From NCBI RefSeq assembly GCF_000471905.2, contig NW_006499617.1, forward strand, positions 3,068,249 to 3,132,248: a stretch of 64,000 nucleotides of DNA, written 5' to 3'. The notes under the pieces were generated by a model. It was not told the origin of the DNA. It made no database searches and was given only the letters and a program-made list of their open reading frames with translations. Every line of letters begins with the position of its first letter. Within the stretch, counting starts at the first letter, position 1. The position numbers and the translations under genes were made by a program. This DNA comes from Amborella trichopoda (Eukaryota > Streptophyta > Magnoliopsida > Amborellales > Amborellaceae). Of this stretch, positions 46,805 to 57,936 are shown in pieces.

Positions 46805-47160
46805 GTTTTTTTTGACGTAGCAGCACTAAGGCTCGGGATAAGAAAAAAGGGTGGCACTGGGGCTGAAAAATTTCTTTGAATGGCACTGTGGTCTGGAATG
46901 TTTTAGAAGGCACTGGGGCCTAAAATGTTTTCTGGAAGGCACTGGGGCTTGAATTGTTTTTTTGAAGGCACTGGGACCTAAAATTTTTTGGAAGGCACTG
47001 GGGCCCGAATTGTTTTTGAAGGCACGGGGGCTGAATCATTTTTGGAAGGCAATGGGGCCTGAATCGTTCTTTGGAAGGCACTGAGTCCTAAATTATTTTT
47101 TGAAGGCACTGGGGCTTGGATCAATTTTGAAAGGCATTGGGGCCTGAGAAGAGAAGGTTT
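46805..47160 (+). repeat. ~36-base minisatellite in B 5' LTR
   Basis: About nine units carry AAGGCACTGGGGCCTGAA plus a T run. They are homologous to 36130-36450 in the 3' LTR. Confidence 0.8.
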
Positions 47161-47444
47161 GGCCTAAAGGCCGGAAGAAGGAGGCTTGATTCAGGAGCCC
47201 TTTGCGGGTTTTCATCTGAACCGGGTGGATATGGTGCCAACAAAGTGGTTTTTAGCATATCCTTTATTGGTGCACTTTTACCCGTTACTTCAAGGTCACG
47301 TCAACTCGTTGATTTTCGCTTTTACTCATGGTGCCCTTTGCGGGTTTTCACCATGCTCGGGCTTTTTCTTTTCTCAAGACTCTATTACTCATGGGTTCGT
47401 GGCCATTCCCCTCTGTCTTTTTTACTCATGGCACCCTTTGCGGG

Positions 47445-48900
47445 TGTACACACCCCATTTTAAAACTGACAAATTATGTTGTTTTCCTAAACCCATAGGA
47501 GAACACTATCCAAGAAAACTCCCAGATCATAAACCACTATATAGTCCATATTGCATACCCTGTGATCCAGAACCATACTGCCTACCCCGTGATCCACAAT
47601 CTTCCAAATACCCTATTTTACCAATCACTAAAAATAGTTAAGCACATCATTTTGATCCAAATTTTGGTAGGAAGTATCACAAGCGCCCGTAGATCAACCC
47701 TGGCTTGAAAAACACTTATTTGGGGCAGATTCGGTTTGGGTGATGCTCCTAGTGTCGCCCAGGAGATGTTCACAGTGTCGCCCAACCCAGACTGACCCAA
47801 ATTCACTGATTTTTGACAGGCAGCATCCTGATAGCCTTGAGATCAGCCCTAGACTGAAATCTGCCCATTTTGAGCGGATTTGGTCTTGACGATGCTCTTA
47901 GTATCACCCCAGCCTAGACTGACCTAAATTGGTTGATTTTTAGCAGGCAGCATGTCGACAACCCCACTATCAGCCTTGATTTGGAATCTGCCTATTTTGA
48001 GAGATTTGGTCTGGGCGACGCTACTAATGTTCCCAAGCCTAGACTAACCGAAATGAGTCGATTCTTGGTAGGCAGAACCTTGATAGCCATGAAATCAACC
48101 TTGGATTGGAATCTGTCTGTTTCGGGTAGATCTAGCTAAGGCGATGCTCCAAAATGGCAGTTTCTACATGCCACACCTTTCTAAGCCATTTTCTGCCAGG
48201 TTCAATGAACCTATCCAAGCCATTTACGCTGGGTGACGCTCCAGATGTCGTCCAAGCCTTGGACCATCAAAACGGCAGTCCAGGTTAGGAGATCTGCTGA
48301 TTATGGCATGTTGCCCATCCCAGATGATTATAAGGCTATAAGAAGGTGATATAGTGGTTGTTTGAGAGGCTAAGAGTTTGAAACCCTAAGTTGAGCTTTT
48401 GAAACCCTAAAGTTCAGAAATTGAGATTATGAAACCCTAGTCGTGAGACCTGACCTAGACCTAGGAAACCCTAGTCTTAAGCTACCCTTAGATAAAGACA
48501 ACCATTCAACCAAGCAAGCCAAGGCTTGGTCAACACTTGGAGAAAGATAGACATAGAGGATGCACGACATAAAATCCAGTCGATTCTGATACGGGTGAGG
48601 CCTCGAAGCCTCGAGTGTCTCGGGCAATCTGGCCGGTTTGGTACCTTTTTATCCCTTCTTATACCTATTTTTTGTTTTTATTTCATTTTAATTAGAATTA
48701 GATCAGTTTTATTACTTTTATTCGTATTTCTTATTTTAGATCTATGCTGGCTCTACCATTGATCTGAGAGTAGATCTGCTCATTTCTGAGTAGATCTTAC
48801 CTCATATCAGAATTTGATAGTCCCCATTATCTCTATCACTTTTTTTTTTAAAATCAATTTGTGGTGTTTATATCTAGGGGATCTTCCTCGTAAGATATCT
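47445..48900 (+). repeat. 5' LTR of C (about 1.45 kb)
   Basis: It starts TGTACACACC. Its 5' part matches the fragment at 32776-33926, and its 3' part resembles bases 1-150. Internal tandem units of ~130 bases (47650-48130) carry GATTTGGTCTGGGCGACGCT and TGACAGGCAGCATC. The end is defined only by the PBS-like site. Confidence 0.6.
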
Positions 48901-48923
48901 TTGATTTGCACCCACTATGGGGC

Positions 48924-50408
48924 CGTTCGAGCTTGATCCGAGATTCGTAATAAGTGTTTTTGTTCACTATTTTTCATTGATTTTTTGTCCAAAAGGTCCA
49001 AAATTCCGCTATGACCAAGACCCATGGTTTTCGCTGCTGCGAAACCCTGGTTGTCTTGGGTGACACTACCTGTGCCGCCCAGGTCCAGGCAACACACCCT
49101 GTGCCACTCAAATTCATAGGTCCCATAAAAATCTTGAGACCCCACAGCCCTTTTCCAGCAAGTCTTTTTTGTTGTTGCTCACAAATTTCTAGGTCAAAAT
49201 AAATTTTTAAAAATTACAATAAAAATATTTTGCTTAAGACAAGTTTGTTCTATTTGTGCTTTTTGGTTTTATTTTAGTTTAATTTATTTTGTTAGAAATC
49301 ATGATTTCCCTGCTTTATCATGCTTAGTTTAACCTTGCTTCATCAAAATTAAAAAAATATATTTTGAGGGTTGCTTACACCCTCTTTAAACTGTCCTGTT
49401 CGACCCACCCTCGACTTAGGCCACGCTCGACTAAGCACAGACTGTGCTTTGTTTCACTGATTTTACCAAATACCTTCTTAGGGGTTGCTTACCCCTCTAT
49501 CTTTACTATGCTATTGAGCTAGCTTTGCCTCGAAGAACGCATCACTTTACACGATTGGTGACAAGCGCTCGCTTTATCTTTTTCTTGCATTGTGTGCCTA
49601 CTTGCTTGCCACTTTATTTCTTCTTGCGTTCTTTTTTACACAGTTTTGCACACACCAGACTGGGAATGCCCGGTAAGCCAATAAATATTTTTGAAAACCC
49701 CCAAAGTTCGCAATAACTGTGTGAGGGGAACCCATAATTGAGAGCTGAGGCGGTTGGGATTCACGTAACTTTAACTATGAGCCCCCCTCCATAATCTGTT
49801 GCCTCAAAGCAACTCTGCATATAGTTGGACCTGGTGAAAATCCTATAACAGGAGGCAAAGACCTACGTGGGGACCTACTCACCCTAGCTGCATTTCAATA
49901 GTTAGGAACCCACTAAGACCGAGCCACCCATAATTTAGGGCAAAAGCTTTCGAGTGTTGTGTTTGCTTATCTCAGTTATTTAATCTTAGTTCTTAGACAG
50001 GATCCGCTTCTGGTCCAAACTGAAACCCTCTAGGTCTAAGTCTAGGGTTGTACTCAACCTAGCCTAGGTCAAACCAGGTTCACACCTAGGTCTGAACCTA
50101 GGCCTCCGTTTGGTTTGAGCTAGGGCTTGTGCCTAACACAACCTTGCTCCAATCTGGGTCCACACCCGGTCTGATTTTCAAAACCTTCTAGATCAAAGCC
50201 CAGGCTTGTAGCCATCTCAATCCATGTTCAAACCAAATTCATACCCAGGTCCGAACCTAGACCCACTCTTGGTCCAAGCAAAGACTCATACCCATCTAGT
50301 CTAGATCTCAATCTAGCTTCGAGCATAGGTATTAGCTTAGAGCTGCCTCTAGAGCTATACTAGGCTTACCCTATTTCAGAGTCTGAATCAAAACCCATCG
50401 AGTCTAGC
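48924..50408 (+). other. C leader region
   Basis: No coding domain is recognised. The part 48990-49130 again has GTGACACTACCTGTGCCGCC words like the LTR. The part 50000-50400 is a degenerate array around ACACCTAGGTCTGAACCTAG. I see no gene here. Confidence 0.45.
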
Positions 50409-50439
50409 TATAACGACCCAAGAATTTTTTAGTTAGAGA

Positions 50440-50735
50440 AAAGGAAAGGACATGCTCGGCAGGGAGTGAGAGGCATCGCCGTCTATGAAGTGAATGGAGG
50501 ACTGTCGCATGTGTAAGGGAGAAACGTCGTGCACGTCGAGGAGTAACGTCGCACAAGAAGTTGCGGCCGCGCCTGAAGAGAGAGGAGTTATGTGCATGAG
50601 AAGTCGCAGCCGTGTATGAAGAGACAGAAGCATTGCCATGCACGTAAGGGAGAAACGCCATGTGCGTCGAGGAGTAACATCACGAGAGACGTTTTTGCCG
50701 TGCGTGAAGAGAGAAGAGCATCGCTGCCGGTGTAA
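50440..50735 (+). repeat. GC-rich minisatellite at start of D 5' LTR
   Basis: About three imperfect units of ~90 bases carry AGGGAGAAACGTCGTGC, TCGAGGAGTAACGTCGC and GTGAAGAGAGAGGAG. The same units are much more numerous in the 3' LTR (57210-57870). Confidence 0.8.
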
Positions 50736-50880
50736 CGCGATGCGTGAATTGGGGTACCGCGATGCATGAAGCAAGACTGCTGCCTGTTGACTGCATGCTA
50801 CCGTGTGCACGATTTGTCAACCTGCATGCTATTGGACGGCCAATTGGAAAGCCAAGAGTACCATCTCCCCACTTTTGGAG

Positions 50881-50886
50881 TATAAA
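50881..50886 (+). promoter_or_regulatory. TATA box of D 5' LTR
   Basis: GAGTATAAAGTTTCTCTTTC is followed by a pyrimidine-rich stretch. This is the only clear TATA context in the first part of the LTR, placing the U3-R border near 50910. The truncated 3' LTR ends before the equivalent position. Confidence 0.5.
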
Positions 50887-52213
50887 GTTTCTCTTTCTCT
50901 ATCCACACCTCATGTTTTGGGTGCCCAAGTTCAGCCCTTTTGTGCCATTATTGGAGGGCTTGAGAAATTTGGTGAAGTGGACTGTGGAAGGAGATTGGGA
51001 TCACCATTGTGGCACAAAGGTAAGTAGCCCACTACGTTGCAGACCCATGAGCATGAAAAAATTAATGAAGCATGGTTGGAGCATAGTTTGAACATAAGCA
51101 TGTGCTAAAATGATGACTGCATTCTCCGAAAAGTTTGCCTTCTTTTGCATGGTTAAAATGAGCATTGAAATCCTTTCGATGGACCTGAAATTCTATGGAA
51201 TGATGCTTGTATGAGTCTAGTTTAAGATAGAAAAGGTTTCATGTTGTTATCTTGCATGGATTTGACATCACAGAGTTGTCTTCGGAATGTGCCCTGACTG
51301 TGATGTGATTTTTAAGGGAATTTATATGCTTTTGTAAGGAGATTATGATTGAGAAAATGATATCCAATTGACTTCAAACCACCACCATGTGAAATATCTC
51401 TGAGTTTACTTTGAGTTTGATATTTATGTCTAGTCGAGATTCTTGATAGTTTGGAACACGTGTTGCATTTTCAGCTCATATGCCGGATTTAGAAGACTGT
51501 GATAATTTTAAGAAATATTGCTCTAGTTGAACTGAGAGTTTCCCTAACTAATTGAAGTCCAAAAAACACGAAAACACAGTCTTTTGATACATGCATGCAT
51601 CTTCTATGATTTTTGTGTTTTAACCTTGCCCATATTCTGTGTAAATGGGGAGCTATGCTAAAAAATGTTCCAGTATGTCACTGTTGACAGATCTCGCAAA
51701 AACTCAAAATTTTCGTTCACTATTGCCATGAATTTTGGCTGACCAAATGGAGTCCAATTTTTTCGAAACCACAGCCATTTGAAAGCTCTGAATGTCTATT
51801 AAAATTTTCATGTTAAAATTGTTTAAAAAATCCTGCTAGGTTGAAAGCTATGATTTGAATTGTAAACATATTGACAGAATTTAATAAGATTAAAAACGAT
51901 ATATTGAACCCTTAATTGTTCAAGTAATGTTCAACAAGCAAATTGGAATCGGAATTTAGTTAGAATTCCCCTCATAATTCATTTTGTATATGTCCATTAT
52001 TGATAAGAATTTTTAAGTTGTATATGAATTATGCACATGTCATTTATCGATGTTTTTTAACATAGCTTAATCCTTTCATAAGGTGATTAAAATTTCTGTT
52101 ATAAGACATCGAAATGGCGTGATTGTGATCCTACGAATGTTGAATGTTCTTGACCTCTTAAAAAGGGTAAAGTATGTCTGAATGAATGTTATGCATGCTT
52201 ATGTACGGTGCAA

Positions 52214-52640
52214 CTGATATATGTGATTTCTAGCCACTACGCAATGGGTCCTCCATTGGTAGTGGATACTGTGATTTTTGTTACATGAAACTGATATATG
52301 TGATTTCTGGCCACTACGCAATGGGTCCTCCATTGGTAGTAAATACTGTGATTTCTGTTATATGAAATTGATATATGTGATTTCTTGCAACTATGCAATG
52401 GGTCCTCCAGTGGTAATGGATATTGTGATTTGTTTTATGGAACTGATACATGCGAATTATGACCACTACGCAATGGGTCCTCCATTGGTAGTGGATACTG
52501 TGCTGCCGGCAAGTTCTGACATAACCCTGACTCCAATGATAGGAGTGGCATTGGGAGGTAACTGTAAATAACAGTTTCGGTCGCGCACCCCAAACTGTTA
52601 TAGGCACTACGCCTTGGGTCCTCCATTGGTGGTGTAGCGC
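52214..52640 (+). repeat. 77-base tandem repeat in D LTR
   Basis: Units start at 52214, 52291, 52368 and 52443 (spacings 77, 77 and 75), and a partial unit lies near 52602. Each has CTGATATATGTGATTTC, CACTACGCAATGGGTCCTCC and ATTGGTAGTGGATACTGTG. The word TGGGTCCTCCA is invariant. Confidence 0.9.
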
Positions 52641-53535
52641 CCTCTAGCCTGAAGGCGCAAGGAGATGGTCATGTCTTGCAGGACCTCAGCCAATCAAAAC
52701 CCCAAAGCACACTGGGGACTGTGTGTGTGAGTATGGACATTCCGAAATGGGGCCTCCATTTTCCATTGTCCTCCCTACTGAATGAGGGTAGAAGCCTCAA
52801 GTCACAGGACTTGCTTAGCGTGATGGATGGGGCTTCTACTTCAGGAATAGGCATTGCTAGCTTCAGGCCATATGAACTGTATGCTTTAGCTGAGTTTCTG
52901 ACTGTTTGATTTCAAGAAATATTCATGTAACTATTAGCTCATATAAATGTGTGAAGTTTTAATACCTTAACTTTACTATGTTTATTCTGCTAGTATACTT
53001 TGATGCATGACCTTGTTCTTTAACACCACGTGAATTGTAACAATTTGTGAGCCTATTATCCCTTATCTCCTCATTTAGGCAGGAATGCAAGGGTACTAAT
53101 TTACTTACTAGTATTTTAACACATGCCTCTCTTTTTCCCTTCTATGTAGAGTGAACATCAGCTCGTGTGTGGACTGCTGAATGGGGGTAGCGGACTTTTG
53201 AAGATCAAAGTTCTGTCTGGGAATCTTTTGATTATAGGTGTCTGGTGGCGATGGCACAATGTCATTCCGATGATTAATGAAATTTCATGGATAGGCTGAT
53301 AGTGCCTTGGATATTATTGTAAAAGAATCTTTTGAGACTGAATATATATGTTTATATGGAATGGTTTTATTTTGTTGAGTTTGTGGCCTTTTGTTGTATT
53401 TCTTTGATTCCAAAAGTTTATACGCATTGTGCCACTCCCACATGAGTGTCAATCACGACCTCTGATCGCGATCCCGCTCCCTGTCGCCCATTAGCTAGGT
53501 ACGACAGGGGCCAGGTGGTGGGGTCGTGGCAATTA

Positions 53536-53549
53536 TGGTATCAGAGTTG
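53536..53549 (+). other. Primer binding site of D
   Basis: TGGTATCAGAGTTG stands five bases after the LTR end. It is close to the plant initiator-Met type site TGGTATCAGAGC used by many chromoviruses. Confidence 0.8.
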
Positions 53550-53639
53550 TTAGGTTAGGATTCTTGGCCTAGAATGTGATAAAGGTGTCCCTAAAGTAGT
53601 TTTGAGTAGACTAGTGACTGGGTTGCCCCTGTTGTAGGA

Positions 53640-54570
53640 CAAAGATGCTAAGGACTTGTGCTAATAATGCGAGTTCCAGTAAGAAGAACACAAATGCTCT
53701 TGGATAATTCTTTAGAACCGTGGGGGCCATGACTCAGATGATGAAAGATAGTATGCCGGCCCCGGCTACCCCTACCCCGGAGCAGACAGACAGTGGACTA
53801 ATAGAAAGGTTCAGGAGGCTAGGACCTCCGACGTTCTTAAGGCATGGGGTAGTAGGAAAAGGAGAATGATGGAAAGGCAAGTGGAAAAGATACTTGGAGT
53901 GTGGCATTGCAGTGATGAATAGAAGGGGCCTTCATGTTAGAGAGAGATGCTGAACACTAGTGGGGCTCAGTAAAACAATCATGGGAAAGGTCAGGGATAG
54001 AAGTGACTTGGGAGAACTTCTTGGAAGCCTTCAATGAGAAGTACTTCCTTGACTTAGTACGAGAAAAGAAGGAAGTGGAGTTTATTAAGATGCAACAAGG
54101 AGGTTTGTCTGTAGAACATTATGCCAAGTTTGCTAATTGTCAAGATATGTGCCGCACATCATTAACACTGAGGCGCAGAAAGCTAGTAAGTTTGAAAGAG
54201 GCCTCAAGCTAGAAATAAGGGGGAGGGTAATATCAGCCAATTTAAATACCTTCTCCCCTTTAATGGATTTGGCAATGAAAATAGAAAGGGACGACGAAGA
54301 GTCCCTATTCAGAAAAGATGGAAGGATGGGACCATCTCAGTTTAGAAGTTTTGAAAGAAAGACTCGACCACCCCCAAAGAGAAGCTTCAGCAGAAATAAT
54401 AATCAAGGGAGCAAGAAGATTCACAAATCCTTCTCGGCCGACATAAGACAGAACCAGTGCCCGACATGTCCATATTGCAAAAAGGACAATCACTTGGCGG
54501 CTGAGTGTTGAAGAAAGACAGGAACATGTTTCAAATGTGGCAAGCCGAGCCACATGATCAAGGACTGCCC
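53640..54570 (+). pseudogene. gag of D
   Basis: A retrotransposon gag core lies at about 53995-54250 (TWENFLEAFNEKYF, MQQGGLSVEHYAKFA). A basic stretch follows, then two CCHC zinc knuckles: CPYCKKDNHLAAEC at 54467-54508 and CFKCGKPSHMIKDC at 54527-54568. Gag would build the particle and bind RNA. Broken. Confidence 0.8.
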
Positions 54571-54579
54571 GGTGAAGGG

Positions 54580-54960
54580 ATCAGGAGACCGACCAAAGAC
54601 TCAAGATTGGATGTTCGCCCTTACAGAACGAGAGGCCAAGGCATCCACCTCTATGATTCGAGGTATGTTTTTTGTTTACAACATGGAAGCTAAAGTTTTG
54701 GTTGACCCTAGTTCCACACACTCCTTTGTTGCACCTCACTTTGCATGCCACATAAATGTTAGACCTGCACTGCTTGACTGGACATTGATTGTAAGCACAC
54801 CTATGGGAGAATCTATAGAAACTGATATTTTTTATAAGTACTGTGGGGTTTTTCTTAAAGGGTGTGCTCTACCTATAGACTTGATACTGTTAGACATCCG
54901 AAACTTTGATGTGATTTTTGGGCCTACACTAGTCCGCACACTATGCTGACAAAACTGTAA
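54580..54960 (+). pseudogene. Protease region of D
   Basis: GMFFVYNMEAKVLVDPSSTHSFVAP around 54660-54735 is the chromovirus protease start, followed by IDLILLDIRNFDVIFG. It lies directly after the zinc knuckles, as in the gag-pol order of chromoviruses. Broken. Confidence 0.75.
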
Positions 54961-55219
54961 ATTTTAGACGCCCTAATCAGCTTGAACTGAATTTTGTTGG
55001 CAATAAAGATGTTTCTCCTATACACTTTATCTCAGCCCTTCAGGCTTCCCATTTGTTGGCAAATAATGTGTTGGGTATCTGGCTTACATAGTAGAGAATC
55101 GGGATGCCTAGTCAAAGTTGGATGAGATACCAGCAGTGAGGGAGTATCCAAAAGTTTTCCTGAAGAATTAACCACTCTGCCTCCAGTTAGGGAGATAGAA
55201 TTTGATATAGAAGTGGTCC

Positions 55220-56345
55220 CATGTCTAAAGCCCCTTATAACATGGCCCTCGTCAAATTGAAAGAACTAAAAAAGCAATTGCAAGAGTTATTAGAGAGGGG
55301 ATTCCTCCGACCTCGTGTGTCACCATGGGGTGCACTAGTTTTATTTGTGAAAGAGAAGGATAGGTCCTTAAGACTTTGTATAGATTATAGACAGCTGAAG
55401 CAGGTCACAGTAAAGAATAAGTACCCCTTGCTTAGAATTGATGACCTCTTTGATCAGTTTCAAGGGGCTCAAGTGTTTTAAAAAATTGACCTTTTGTCAG
55501 GTTATCATCAACTGCGGGTCAAAGAAGAGGATGTCCCTGTGGCAACATTCAGGACCCAATATGGACACTATGAGTTCTTGATAATGTTGTTTGGGTTAAC
55601 TAATGCCCCAACCGTCTTTATGGATTTGCTGAATAGGGTGTTTAGACCCTTTTTAGAAGATTTTGTAGTGGTTTTTATAGATGACATTCTGGTATATACA
55701 AGAAATCTAAAAGTGCATGAACAACACTTGAGGATGGTCCTCCAGACACTAAAGATAGAGAAGTTATATGCTAAGCTAGGGAAAAGCGAGTTTTGACTTT
55801 CAAGTGTTGCCTTCCTTGGGCATGTTATTTTTAAGGACCGGGTCACAGTTGACCTTGTAAAATTGAAGATGTTCTAGAGTGGGGAAGGCCGACAAATGTG
55901 TCCAAGGTCCGCAGTTTTTTGGGACTGGTGGGTTATTACCGACGCTTTGTAGAAGGGTTCTCGAAGATAGCGCTCCCCTGACTTGCTTAACTCAGAAAGA
56001 AGTAAAGTTTGTATGGTCAGATGATTGTGAGACAAGTTTTTAAGAACTGAAGAAGAGACTGATCATGACTCCAATACTAACCTTACCCAACGGGGATGAA
56101 GACTTTGTGGTTTATACTGAGGCTTCTCATAAAGGGCTTGGATGTGCACTGATGTAGTGAGGGAAGGTTATAGCGTATACCTTCAGACAGTTGAAGCCGT
56201 ATGAGCAAAATTACCCAATCTTATGGCTGTAGTATTTTCCTTAAAGATCTGAAAATAATACTTATATGGGAGCCAATTTAAGATATTTACAGATCATAAA
56301 AGCCTCAAGTAACTGTTTTCTCAGAAAGAGTTAACTATGAGACAA
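55220..56345 (+). pseudogene. Reverse transcriptase and RNase H region of D
   Basis: The reverse transcriptase motifs are present in order: [55 protein letters not shown] and [13 protein letters not shown], with the catalytic FIDD box at 55674-55685. RNase H begins near 56100 (DFVVYTEASHKGLGCAL). Broken at several places. Confidence 0.82.
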
Positions 56346-56399
56346 AGAAGATCGATAGAACTACTGAATGATTATGACTGTTAAGAGCCTGTGTTATTG

Positions 56400-57117
56400 A
56401 TTTCAAGGGATGGGAAATAAGAAAGAACTATTCAGACTTTAGAAGACATGTTAAGAGCCTATGTTATTGATTCAAGGGAAGCTGGGAAGATCAACTGCCT
56501 TTGATAGAATTTTCTTATAACAATTGTTTCTAGGTTAGTATCTAGATGGCACCTTTTGAAGCGTTATATGGAAGGAAGTGCCGATCACCTATGGGTTGGA
56601 ATGAGGCCTGTGAAAGAAGGTTCTTAGGACCCGAAACGGATTAAATGACCTCAGTAAATATCGCCTTTATTCGAGAGACGATTAAACTACTAAGAGTCGG
56701 TAAAAGAGTTATACCGACAACCGGAGGAGAAGCCTTGAGTTTGAGGTTGGTGATCGTGCTTTCCTGAAAGTATTGCTGACCAAGGGTATTATTAGATTCA
56801 GCAAGAAAGAGTAGGAATTATGGCTTATCCGCTTGCCCTACCACTTGAGTTGAAAATATTCTTGATTTGTTTCATGTGTCATTGTTAAGGAAATATCAGC
56901 CACACCCGTCCCATGTTTTGAAGTATGAGTTGTTGACAATCAAGGAAGAGCTGACCTATATCGAGCAGCCGATTGAGATTCTGGATAGGGGGTTGCAAGT
57001 TTTGCATGATAAGGAAATCCCTCTAATTCATGTTCTATGGCAGTACCACTCAAAGGAAGAATCAACATGGGAACAAGAAGATGAAATCCATAACAAGTAC
57101 CCCCAGTTGTTTAATTA
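56400..57117 (+). pseudogene. Integrase end and chromodomain of D
   Basis: Words near 56500-56600 (DQLPLIEFSYNN, MAPFEALYGRKCRSP) belong to the end of the integrase core of chromoviruses. From 56867 comes FHVSLLRKYQPHPSHVL, then the chromodomain (VLHDKEIPLIHVLWQYHSKEESTWEQEDE, ending KYPQLFN at 57117). The chromodomain is the mark of chromoviruses and steers insertion to heterochromatin. Broken; most of the upstream integrase is not recognisable. Confidence 0.8.
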
Positions 57118-57150
57118 AGCGAAGCATGATTTGGGGGACAAAATATTTTT

Positions 57151-57163
57151 TTAGGGGGGATGA
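57151..57163 (+). other. Polypurine tract of D
   Basis: TTAGGGGGGATGA stands directly before the 3' LTR start TGTAACGACCC at 57164, where plus-strand DNA synthesis would be primed. Confidence 0.75.
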
Positions 57164-57936
57164 TGTAACGACCCAAGACTTTTTTAAGTCAGAGAAAATG
57201 AAAGGACACGCTCGGCAAGTAGTGAGAGGCATCATCGTTTGTGTAGTGAGAGGCATCGCTGGCTGTGAAGTGAAGGGAGCAGTGTCGTGCGTGTCAGGGA
57301 GAAAGGCAGTGCGCCATGAGGAGTAACGCCGCACGAGAAGGCATTGCCATGCTTGAAGAGAGATGAGCATCGTCCCGTGCGTAAGGGAGAAATGCAGTGC
57401 GCATCGAGGAGTAACACCGCGCGAGAATTCGCTGCCGCGGGCAAAGAGAGAGGAGCATCTTCACGCACATATGAGAGAAACACTGTGCACGTCGAGGAGT
57501 AACACCGTGTGAGAAGTCACTGCCGTGTGTAAAGAGAGAGGAGTAACACTGCATGAGAAGTCTCTACCACGGGTGAAGAGAGTGGAGCATCATTGTGCAC
57601 GTAAGGGAGAAACGTCGTGCGCATCGAGGAGTAACGCCGCACGAGAAGTCGCTGCTGCATGTGAAGAGAGAGGAGTAACGCCACGTGAGAAGTTGTTGTC
57701 ATTCGTGAAGAGAGAGGAGCATCGCTGCATGAGTAAACGAGAAATGTTGTGCACGTCGAGGAGTAACGACGCACGAGAAGTCGCTGCTGCCCGTGAAGTG
57801 AGAGGCGTAATGCCGCGTGAGCAGTTACTGCACGCGTGAAGAGAGAGAAGCATCGCCACACACGTAGTTGAGCAATGTCATGGGTTTAATGCCACGTGTG
57901 ATTCGGGGTACCGCTGTGCATGAAGCAAGACTACCA
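57164..57936 (+). repeat. 3' LTR of D, truncated
   Basis: It starts TGTAACGACCCAAGA and matches 50409-50775, but with a greatly expanded GC-rich minisatellite (about 57210-57870, seven or eight units against about three). It breaks off after ATGCATGAAGCAAGACT-like sequence, where a family A LTR interior begins. Confidence 0.78.

Larger units (their letters stand above)
32392..47444 (-). mobile_element. Element B, non-autonomous Tat-like Ty3/gypsy with antisense gene
   Basis: On the minus strand the order is: 5' LTR (47444-44306, left incomplete by the C insertion), PBS (44300-44281), a poorly recognised gag/leader region, retropepsin region (about 42330-40720), a convergent antisense gene (39417-40447, plus strand), a GC-rich minisatellite, and the 3' LTR (36977-32392). 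It is a sister subfamily of A: the PBS, LTR start, protease motifs and convergent layout are shared. No RT, RNase H or integrase is visible. In one ~103-base stretch the two LTRs differ by about 13 substitutions and one indel, so it is old. It is broken, with about ten or more breaks, and carries a C fragment. Confidence 0.72.
44306..47444 (-). repeat. 5' LTR of B, incomplete
   Basis: On the plus strand it starts TGTCGGTGGGGTTTCCC and is colinear with 32392-36740 apart from the C fragment there. It stops at 47444, where a C LTR begins. About 240 bases of the LTR are therefore missing here and probably lay beyond C. It has its own tandem repeats at 46380-46745 and 46805-47160. Confidence 0.72.
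47445..50408 (+). mobile_element. Family C LTR element, 5' part
   Basis: An LTR (about 47445-48900) is followed by a PBS-like site (TTTGCACCCACTATGGGGCC, about 48904-48923) and a leader to 50408, where element D is inserted. No protein domain lies in the visible part, so the superfamily is not proven. The PBS resembles the GGCGCCCACCGTGGGGC type common in plant Ty3/gypsy elements. It appears to be inserted in the 5' LTR of B. Its 3' part is outside the window or lost. Confidence 0.6.
50409..53531 (+). repeat. 5' LTR of D (about 3.1 kb)
   Basis: It begins TATAACGACCCAAGA (TGTAACGACCC in the 3' copy) and ends GGGGTCGTGGCA just before the PBS. A GC-rich minisatellite (50440-50735) fills the start. 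A TATA box (GAGTATAAAGTTTC) lies at 50881. A 77-base tandem array lies at 52214-52640. The remaining 51000-52200 and 52640-53530 are AT-rich without genes. Confidence 0.8.
50409..57936 (+). mobile_element. Element D, Tekay-like Ty3/gypsy chromovirus
   Basis: 5' LTR 50409-53531, PBS at 53536, gag with two zinc knuckles, protease, reverse transcriptase, RNase H, the end of integrase with a C-terminal chromodomain, polypurine tract, and a truncated 3' LTR (57164-57936). The LTR start (T)ATAACGACCCAAGA, the TGGTATCAGAG PBS and the chromodomain identify a plant chromovirus of the Tekay/Del type. The internal region (about 3.6 kb) is shorter than a full chromovirus, and most of the integrase is not recognisable. 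Broken, with more than ten breaks. The first ~66 bases of the two LTRs differ at about seven positions. It lies inside the leader of C. Confidence 0.82.

Noticed and set aside
52214-52640. CRISPR-like array
   Set aside because: The units are contiguous tandem repeats with related, not unique, spacers. The context is a plant LTR. The same applies to all other arrays in the window.
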